Positions 56,401-64,000 of a stretch of DNA of 64,000 bases are shown here, one piece after another. The DNA comes from Dactylis glomerata (Eukaryota; Streptophyta; Magnoliopsida; Poales; Poaceae). Position 1 is the stretch's first letter. Each line of letters opens with the position of its first letter. The notes under the pieces were generated by a model. It was not told the DNA's origin. It made no database searches and saw only the letters and a program-made list of their open reading frames with translations. The DNA lies in assembly GCA_007115705.1 (NCBI GenBank), contig QXEO01000239.1:751688-815687 (forward strand). Direction: 5' to 3'. Made by a program: the position numbers and the translations under genes.

Positions 56401-56534
56401 AGGTAAGGTAAAAGGTACTCACATTCTTTGGTTACTAAGTCTTTTAGTTGCTGGTGAGTGCACGAAGTTATTTCCTTTAGATTCTGCAATTATATCTTTT
56501 TGTTTCTTATTTTTATTTTCACTAGTTAGGCTTA

Positions 56535-58575
56535 ATGGAAAACAAAGAGTTCTTTAGTATTTTTTCTACGTTAGGATATGAAGTGTTTGAAGAGAAAATT
56601 GAAAAACCTTTGGAACTTAATTTGCATGCTAATAGTGTTATTAGTATGAATGCTTTGAACACCGTTATTGCTAATGCTATAGAAAAGTCTAAGCTTGGGA
56701 AAGTTGGTTTTGTTAAGCATGATATTTTTTAGTTCTCCAGCTTTAGTGGAGAAAGTTTGCTCTAATGATATTTTATCTCCCATTTGTGATGTTTCTAATG
56801 ATGCTTGTGCTCCTCATCTTTTTAAAATACCTATGAAAATTGTTGAATGTGCTATGGATAACTGCTATTTAGGAGATGGAACTGTCCATCCTGGTGATCA
56901 TTTGCTTTTTATACATGAATTATGCGAGTTGTTCAAGTGTGCAGGTATTTCAATGAACCAAGTTAAGAGGAAGCTATTTTCTTTATCACTGAAGGGCAGA
57001 GCCGCGGAATGGTATAAAATACTGAAGGATGACCGACCTATTGATTGGGAGGAAATTGTACCTCTCTTTTATTCTAAATTCTATCCTTCTAGTGAGGTTT
57101 ATAAGAATAGGAATTATATTTATAATTTTCATCCGCATGAGGGAGAAAGCATTGCCCAAGCATGGGGAAGATTGAAGTCATTAATGCTCAAATGTCCTAT
57201 TCATGAGCTTCCCCGTAATATTGTTATTAATAATTTTTATGCAAGGCTTTCAGGATATTACAAGGATTATCTAGATGCATGCTTCGATGGCTCTTTCACA
57301 AGCAAGGATGTTGACGTCAAGTGGAATCTACTTGAAACAATTCAAAGCAATATCGAAGATTGGGATAGCAATAAAGGTAAAGGATCAGGTATAAATTATG
57401 AGTATGATTGCATTAAGTCTTTCGCTGAAACTGCTGATTTTCAAGAGCTTAGTGCTAAATATGGTCTTGATCCCCAAATTATGGTTAATTGCTTTAGAGC
57501 ATTTGCTTCTCATATTAATGTTCCCAAGGGAAATGGGGACGTGTATCATGAACCTTTTAAAGACACTTGCATAGAAAGTGATTTTGTTGTTGATGATTGC
57601 AATAAACATGCTCGAACCTCTGAAAGTCCTATTTCTTATAAGCATTTTAATTTTTGTGGAGTACATAGACCTTGTGAACAGAGTCACAACAAGGAAGATT
57701 ATTGCATCACCCATGGGAATGAAGAAACCCGAATGTGGCTCAAGGCTCTAGATGAGCTCGGTGAAAAGGTGTGTGAGCTTTATCCTTTTCTTTGTGAATT
57801 TTGCGATGACATAGGTCATTTTAATTTTCAATGCTCAAGCCCTAATAGTCACCCTTCTAGTACCGCAAGTTTGTATTGTGATGACAAGATTACTCTCAAT
57901 CAGCATGATGAGCTCACTTTGTTCTTGGCGTGTGAAGAGATATCTAGAAAGATTTCTTTGGTAGACATGAGTGTTGTTGATATTAATAGCACCCTTCGTG
58001 GTTGTCGTCTCTATTGTGTTAAAGATTGCCTCGCAAATACTTACATACAAAATCTTATAAAACATGATGTTTTGCCAAGCTATGACAGGACTAAAAGATG
58101 TTTCTATCTTATTAATAGAGAGGAGGAATCCTCCAAAGTTTCTTCTGTTGTTTCTGTCAGTAAACCAGATAATGTGTAGAAGATGCCTTTCAAGTCCCTC
58201 CCTCCTAAAGGAGAGAGTAAGAAGAGTAAGAAAAAGAAGAAGAAGAGGAGTAAAAGGCGAGATGAAACGGTATCTTCCCCTAAGCATGTTGCTCCTATTA
58301 TAAATTATGATAATTCTGATTGGGATGATGTTCCTATGCCTGTTACCTATGTTAGTGATCATGATTGGGAAAAGCACTCTGCTTTTGATATTGGAAATCT
58401 TTTTGGTACCAATTCTAAGGTTAATAATTGTTGTACCATTAGTACTATCCATGTTCCTTCTTATGATGATATGTTTGATGAATATGCTTTGCGAAATAGC
58501 TGTTCTCTAGCTTGTGATGATACTAAACCTCTAGTTTATGATGGTTATGATGATGGGTATAATATTTTCAGTTAA
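56535..58575 (+). pseudogene. Athila-type gag of element F, disrupted
   Basis: ATG at 56535 opens 65 codons, and a frameshift in a T-run (about 56726) passes reading to a second frame open to TAG at 58177. That frame continues after the stop to TAA at 58573. The retrotransposon gag core is clear (GRAAEWYKIL, YSKFYPSSEV, HEGESIAQAW), followed by a CCHC knuckle (CEFCDDIGHFNFQC, near 57793). A K/R-rich tract (58207-58265) follows the first stop. Gag would form particles and bind RNA. After about 58575 further frames decay and no protease or polymerase appears. This gag is much longer than the ORFs of A and B, although the downstream sequence is shared. Confidence 0.82.
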
Positions 58576-60872
58576 CCTGAGAAAATTAGTTATGATTACA
58601 ATATGCCTCCTGTTTTTGATGATTATGGTGATGAGAATAATTATTCTGTTGAATCTGCTCCTACTACGATTGTTCATGTGGGGAGTATTAATTCTTTTAT
58701 GCATGTGGCTCATGATAGGGATGCTTTATGTGATTTTATATTGTTAATTCTATTCATGATGCTACTGAAAGTTACTATGAGAGAAGGAAACATGGTTTGA
58801 TGGACCTCAACAATATTGAGTTTCCCCTCTTTTTATTGGAATTCTTGAGGTTGTACTTGTTTTGCCTTCCTATGTTTTTCGCTTTGCGCTTTCATGACTT
58901 GTCTCTTTACAAGACTATTTTTCATAGGAAGTGGTTTAGATTTAAATGTGTTTCATATTTGCTTTTTGATGCTCTCTCTTGCTTCAAGTTCCTTTATGGC
59001 ACCTTTGCCTTAAGTTCTTTTATGGCGCCTACATGAGCATCTTTGCAAACTACTGCGCCTAGCTCAAAGGCGTTAAAGAAAAGCACTCTTGGGAGATAAC
59101 CCAATGTTTACTTTCAGTTATTTTTCTTTTATTTGAGTCTTGGAAGTTATTACTACTGTAATGACCGCTCCTTATCATTTTTATTTCGTTGTTGTGCCAA
59201 GAGAAGCCTCTAATTTGAGTGAGGTAAGATTTGGGGATGTTGCTGTCCTGAAACAGATTTCGGTGCTGCACCGTAAAAATTTGTGAAAATTCTCAGAATA
59301 TCTTTTTGACCTGAGATTTCTTGTGCATATGCCTCAGGTTATATCCAAACTTTCATTAGTTATACACTTTTTTATTTGAGCAACAGAAAACTGTCTAAAA
59401 ATTCAACCTTTTTCAGCTGTTCTATTTTGACAGATTTCTGCCACTATTTGTGTTTGCCTCTTTATCGCTTTATTTTTTAGTTCTTTTGATCACGGAACTT
59501 TTGGGGAAGTTGATACAGTAGTATATGCTTTATATGTGGTGGTTTTGAGTTGAAATCTGAAGCAAAAAGGGGTTGATTCAATATTATGCTTAAACTAATG
59601 TTGCTAATAGAATTGTGTTTAGTTTTGTATGAAGGAAGTTTTCAAGTGTAGGGATTGGAGAATGATGAGATGACTTGAAGAATGGACAAAAGCTCAAGCT
59701 TGGGGATGCCCACGCACCCCAAGAAATTTCCAAGAGGTACAAGCATCAAAGCTTGGGGATGCCCCCGAGGCACCCCTTCTTCATCGGCAAAAATCATGTC
59801 ACCTTTCAAGACACTATATTTTTATTGCTTCATGCATTATGCGTTTTTTTTGGAGCGTAAGTTGTTTTTGCTTTCAGTTTTCTTTCATTTTGGTTGCTCA
59901 AATAAATTGTTGGATCACATCATGTTTGTTTTGGAGAGAGACTTACTCCGTTTTTCATTGCCAAGAACACTCTAGCTTTCACTCTTATCGTTCAACGAGT
60001 GTTCTCTTTTTCTGCTACCGCGTTTAGCTTTTGTTTTTTGCCTTGACTTTCATTCAGATCTTGTTATATCTTTGCATCAAGGTGTATTTGGACCTCTGGT
60101 CTATGTTGGTTTTCATCAAAAGAGTTGTTTCAAAAGGGTTCGAATGGTGTTGGAAAAGAGAAAAAGTTTCATGCAAAAAAGTGGTACAAAAAGGAGCTTG
60201 TTTAGACTGCGGCTTAGGCTTTTGCATGTCGTGCTTGATGTTATTTTGATAGTATGCTTAGTGGTTTTGCTGTAGCATGACTTGTCTCATATGACTGAGA
60301 TTGCTTAATGAGCCTTTGAAAAAATCATGCGTTGTTTTTATTATTTGGAAGCATTAATTTGGTTTTCTCCTTTGATGCTTTATTTGGGTTGACTTGGCAC
60401 ATGCTTACACATGTTGACTACAAATTAATTCGCCTATAGCCTCTATGATCATTTGGTTTTTGACTTGTGATACCACTTTATGCTTCTTTCAATGATGTTT
60501 TGTCGCTATGCATGATTATGGCCGTTATTGCTCTCTTAGTTGGTCGCTCCCAGTCTTTTGCTAGCCCTCATTTTGTACTAAGTATGAGCTCTACTCATGC
60601 ATCCAACTCCTAAAAACCAAGTTTGCCAATGAGTCCACTATAAATTCCTATGCATGGTATTTGCATGCCATTCCAAGTAAATTTTCATGTGCTACCTTTC
60701 AAAAAACCTTCAAAACACTTCTCGTTTTGTGACACTGTTTTTAGCTCATGGGGACGTAGTGGTCGGATTTGATATCTTCCATATTGTCTTATTCCAAAAA
60801 GAAAAAAAAGAAGAAAAAAAGGCACTCCTCCATGGTATGTGAATGTTGGTGGGCACCCGATGGAATCGGTTA
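58576..60872 (+). other. Post-gag and 3' untranslated region of element F
   Basis: 58576-59040 holds decayed coding remnants. From 59050 the sequence is collinear with the 3' untranslated regions of A and B, including the double-hairpin block (59056-59104) and two AAGCTTGGGGATGC signatures (59696-59709 and 59749-59762). Confidence 0.7.
59056..59104 (+). other. Conserved double-hairpin block of element F
   Basis: Two inverted repeats 16 nt apart: CGCCT-AGCTCAA-AGGCG and TTGGG-AGATAA-CCCAA. The same 49-nt arrangement is in A (9885-9933) and B (2975-3023, one stem with a mismatch). Confidence 0.65.
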
Positions 60873-60877
60873 GCCAT

Positions 60878-62162
60878 TGAAAGAGCATTTCCCTAATAAA
60901 TGTATTTTGGTGTTTGTTAACAACATTTGGTGAATTAACCATGTTATTAAAGTTCTGCAGATTTTCTAGGTTGATTCAGGATCTCGCGGAGGTGCACCCC
61001 AAAAAGGAAGAAAAGATCGGAGCCCGTAGTCCAGTAGTGGAGTTAGGGCTTAGTTGTCTTGTAGGGTGCTTCGCGAAGGTGGAAATGGTGGAGAGGGGAT
61101 CCACGAAGTACTGTTGTTGCTTCTTCTAGGGCGGAGACTCCGGCCCTGGTGGCCGGAGACTCCGGCCTAGGGGACTCGCCCAGGCAATCCCCAAAGTCGG
61201 ACAGTTCAGATGTCCTCCCGGAGTTGGGCCGGAGACTTTCTGTCTCTGGCCGGAGACTCCGGGTCAGCATGCTGAGGCCGGAGACTCGGTCCCCAGGGGC
61301 TGGAGAATCCGGTCTGTCTGGCTGGTCGTGGGTTGCTAACTGGCTCGGACGATTCAGATGCCAGGCCGGAGTTGGGCCGGAGACTTTTGTCTCTGGCCGG
61401 AGACTCCGGCCCTAGTCGTCTAGCAACGGCTACATTTCGTGGAGGACTATATAAAGCCTTCTTCTACCTCAAGAAGAGGCTGCGGCTTCCACTCTCTCTC
61501 CTCCATTGTTGCTAAGCTTCAAAGCACTAGATCTCTCTCCCTAGCCAATAGAACTCAAAGCCCTTTTGGGATTTGAGGGAGAAGACCTAGATCTACACCT
61601 CCACCAAGGCGATTTGATTTCCCCCCTCATTTTGTTGAGGGGCTTGTAACTCGTGTGTTCATCGGATTCCTAGCCGGAAGAAGCCGTCCTCCAAGCTTAA
61701 CTTTGTGTGTAAGAGCTTGGTGGGCCTATTGGGAGCCTCCAATTGAGTTGTGGAGCTTGCCCCAATACTTTGTGTAAAGGTGTCGTGCCGCCTTCAAGGG
61801 CATCGCTTAGTGGAGCGTGGACTCGCCTTTGTGGCTTGTTCACCGGAGAATAGGGTGAGCCTTTGTGGCATTGGTGGCCTTTGTGGCACCACACCTCTCC
61901 AACGTAGATGTACTTCCCGTAACAAGGAAGGAACTATGGGAATACATTCTTGTGTCTTTGTGTCTCCATTGCGGTTACCTCTATCCTTTACTCGTACCTT
62001 TACTTATATTGTTATTGCTAGCTTGCTTGTCACTCTAGGTAAATTCACTTAGTAGCACATCTAGAGAATTTACCTTCTTGTCTAGCCTTAACTTGAAAAG
62101 AAGTAAAAAATTTGGGTTGCTCCTATTCACCCCCCCCTCTAGTCGCTCATACGATCCTTTCA
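60878..62162 (+). repeat. 5' LTR of element E
   Basis: 1285 bp from TGAAAGAGC to CCTTTCA. It contains three exact CCGGAGACTCCGG palindromes (61153, 61250, 61397) and several near copies upstream of TATATAAAG (61448-61456). Confidence 0.82.
61448..61456 (+). promoter_or_regulatory. TATA box in the LTR of E
   Basis: TATATAAAG preceded by CAACGGCTACATTTCGTGG, nearly the same block as before the TATA box of element D. The last palindrome ends 38 bp upstream. Confidence 0.6.
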
Positions 62163-62164
62163 AT

Positions 62165-62176
62165 TGGTATCAGAGC
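62165..62176 (+). other. Primer binding site of element E (initiator tRNA-Met)
   Basis: TGGTATCAGAGC, two bases after the LTR. Confidence 0.92.
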
Positions 62177-62222
62177 GTGGTCTCTTATTCGGGCTTAACC
62201 GCCTAAGAGTTTGAGCGAGACT

Positions 62223-64000
62223 ATGGAAGGGGATAAGAGTAAAGAAACTCCTCCCGAAGATACTCCTCCATCTATCTCTTCCTCTTCAATCTCTCGTGAG
62301 GAGCATTTGGCGTCCTTGGACACAATGCAAGCCACCATGAGATTGGAGATGAAGGCTATGTTTGAGGAATATTTTGGAAGAAAACCTTCTGAGCCCACCG
62401 ACCCAAACACCACACCTATTGTGGAACTCTCCTTGGCTAAGGTGAAGCCACCTAACAATGGCTCCACCTCCGCCAAGAATAAAGGTGACCCTCCTAAGGA
62501 AAATGATGGTCCGGCAAAGGGTGCTTACATTCCACCCCCTAACACTTACTCCCCTCCACCGGTCCATTATCTTATGCCACACATTAACAACATGGGATCT
62601 CCTCCTAAGCTTGATTCTCGCAATTTTATTAGATGGCAAGGACTAATGAAATCTCATATTTCTAGCTCTTCTACTCATTTGTGGAGGGTCATACAAAATG
62701 GCTTTGCACCTCATGATCCTCACAACTTGACCGGAAGGGAAGAAGTTGATGAGCAACTTAATGCTACCGCCAAGCATCTCCTTCAACAAGCCATGTCGGA
62801 TACTCATGCGGCACACATCAACAACTTGAGCACCGCCAAGGAAGTATGGGACTATCTCACTATGCTCTTCATTGGGAATGAGAGTATTCGATCCTCCAAG
62901 TTTGATGAGCTCAAGAGTGAAGAGAGGGATTTCATTATGCGTGACAATGAGACTCCCGATGAGATGTACCAAAGGATCTTGGCTCTTGCAACGGCCTTGA
63001 CCGGGTTCGGGTGCAAAGACAATGGTGATGACTATATCAAGCATATGTTCATTACCTCCATCAACCCAAGAGAACCCATGCGGTCCGAGATAATCTGTTC
63101 AAGACCGGATTTTGGGAGTATGACCTCAAATGAAGTTCTTTGCGAGTTCACCGCCTTGTCGATCTTGAAGAAGAATGCGGAAGAAACTAGAGCTCGTGTT
63201 CTTGCCGGACAAGGAGTTCACAATCTTGCTCTCAAGGCCAAGGTGGTGTCCAAGCAAGGTGAGGGAGAAGAAGAAATATATGAAGAAGAGTGCTGGTCTC
63301 CGGAAGATCTCAAGTTTGCACTCCATGAACACTTGGCTCTCAATGCAAATGCTTTTTGGGATGCCAACAAGCACAAGACGAAGGGATCCAAGTTCAAATC
63401 TTTTCCAAGGAAGGGTGGTGACCCTAAAGTGAGGCATTGCTACAATTGTGGAGGAATCAAGCACTTCATCGCCGAATGTCCTTATGAGAACAAGGAGGAC
63501 AATGAAGGCCGGCTCATCCCCAAGCGCCGGTCATCAAAGTTCTACCCATCCAAGAAGCATGGGAACAAGGACAACAAGAAGAAAGGAGAAAGGGTGTTAG
63601 TGGTTCATGAGGAGTATGACTCCGGGTCTGATGATGATGACTCCGTTGATGAAGAGAATGGAGAAATGGCCGCCATTGCCATTGTCTCCACTCCACCTAC
63701 ATCCCTCTTCAACTCACAAAATGAGAACGCCATCATCACCACCCACAAGTGTCTTATGGCCAAGGCCTCGGAGGTAACTTCATCACCTACTCCTTCATCA
63801 TCTAATTCCGATTCTACGTCTATGGATGATGTGAGCAGTCTTAAGATTAAGAAAGAACTAGTTTCTTGTGATGAATTTATTGCTAACATGAAGGGGCCAA
63901 CCAAGATATACTTTGAGACACTAATGTGTGAAATTGGTGATGCCCATGACACTATCAAGGAGAAGGAGGAGTTGGAAAGATTAGCCACCGATGATATTGG
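62223..64000 (+). CDS. Sirevirus-like gag of element E, open to the window end
   Basis: From ATG 62223 the frame stays open for 592 codons and runs off the window. The N-terminus is Ser/Pro-rich. A gag core follows from about residue 125 (SRNFIRWQGLMKSHI, STAKEVWDYL, MYQRILALATALTGFG), which is the UBN2-like arrangement of Copia gag. A CCHC knuckle CYNCGGIKHFIAEC starts at residue 406. After it come a basic tract, an acidic DDDD stretch and a second gag-like C-terminal region. Gag binds and packages the element RNA. The intact frame suggests a relatively young copy. Whether pol follows lies outside the window. Confidence 0.85.
   Translation, partial: MEGDKSKETPPEDTPPSISSSSISREEHLASLDTMQATMRLEMKAMFEEYFGRKPSEPTDPNTTPIVELSLAKVKPPNNGSTSAKNKGDPPKENDGPAKGAYIPPPNTYSPPPVHYLMPHINNMGSPPKLDSRNFIRWQGLMKSHISSSSTHLWRVIQNGFAPHDPHNLTGREEVDEQLNATAKHLLQQAMSDTHAAHINNLSTAKEVWDYLTMLFIGNESIRSSKFDELKSEERDFIMRDNETPDEMYQRILALATALTGFGCKDNGDDYIKHMFITSINPREPMRSEIICSRPDFGSMTSNEVLCEFTALSILKKNAEETRARVLAGQGVHNLALKAKVVSKQGEGEEEIYEEECWSPEDLKFALHEHLALNANAFWDANKHKTKGSKFKSFPRKGGDPKVRHCYNCGGIKHFIAECPYENKEDNEGRLIPKRRSSKFYPSKKHGNKDNKKKGERVLVVHEEYDSGSDDDDSVDEENGEMAAIAIVSTPPTSLFNSQNENAIITTHKCLMAKASEVTSSPTPSSSNSDSTSMDDVSSLKIKKELVSCDEFIANMKGPTKIYFETLMCEIGDAHDTIKEKEELERLATDDI

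Larger units (their letters stand above)
54939..60877 (+). mobile_element. Athila-like Gypsy element F, 5' part, interrupted by element E
   Basis: A plus-strand relative of A, B and C. It has a 1434-bp 5' LTR, tRNA-Asp primer site, long gag-type frame and the same 3' untranslated block. No pol lies between gag and the 3' untranslated region. The 3' LTR is not reached: element E inserts at 60878, so the rest must lie beyond the window. Confidence 0.8.
60878..64000 (+). mobile_element. Sirevirus-like Copia element E, 5' part
   Basis: A plus-strand element cut by the right window edge: 5' LTR, initiator-Met primer site and an open gag frame. Start TGAAAGAGCA, a C-run near the LTR end and the terminal CCTTTCA are shared with element D. 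It sits within element F; the expected 5-bp target copy would be GCCAT (60873-60877). The LTR is about half the length of that of D, so it is a different family. Confidence 0.82.

Overview
This window is repeat-dense grass nuclear DNA, most likely from a Triticeae species (wheat, barley or a relative). The evidence is the mix of nested Athila-like Gypsy elements with tRNA-Asp primer sites, Sirevirus-like Copia elements with initiator-Met primer sites, PIF/Harbinger and Stowaway elements with grass-type termini, L1-type LINEs, and a GC-rich monocot-style beta-1,3-glucanase gene. Nothing bacterial, organellar or CRISPR-like is present.

Layout. 1-14610 is a nest of minus-strand, pol-less Athila-like Gypsy elements. 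Element A (5368-12475, 5-bp target duplication AACGC) sits inside the upstream LTR of element B (1-12564, running off the left edge). B in turn interrupts the gag of element C (12565-14610). C abuts a plus-strand Gypsy LTR remnant (about 14611-15775). 15776-18755 is decayed sequence with a hAT transposase C-terminal remnant. 18756-21225 is a PIF/Harbinger-type element carrying only a broken Myb-like gene. 21373-26635 is a complete but stop-riddled Copia element with 140-bp LTRs. A Harbinger-type MITE and a Stowaway MITE follow, then a 5'-truncated LINE (28360-32090) and a decayed PIF/Harbinger transposon with transposase remnant (32226-34216).

The clearest host gene is a two-exon GH17 glucan endo-1,3-beta-glucosidase (35001-36297), predicted secreted and GPI-anchored. 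Its stop codon directly abuts the 3' end of a minus-strand LINE (36298-39981). That LINE is split by a young, pol-less Sirevirus-like element (39982-51067, target duplication ATTAG) and resumes at 51068. Next come a tRNA-Gly(CCC) gene (51775-51845) and a two-exon gene for a 228-residue mariner-type helix-turn-helix protein without a catalytic domain (52339-54013), whose intron carries tandem repeats. A LINE scrap follows, then a plus-strand Athila-like element F (54939 onward). F is interrupted at 60878 by a second Sirevirus-like element E, whose gag reads open to the window end.

How the parts relate. The LTR elements fall into two groups by primer site: tRNA-Asp (A, B, C, F) and initiator Met (D, E, and the small Copia). 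None of the larger elements shows a pol gene in this window, so those complete enough to judge (A, D) probably depend on relatives elsewhere. The most notable non-coding structures are a 49-nt double-hairpin block shared by A, B and F, duplicated polypurine-tract signatures in those elements and in D, and 13-bp CCGGAGACTCCGG palindromes just upstream of the TATA boxes of D and E. All comparisons were made by eye.
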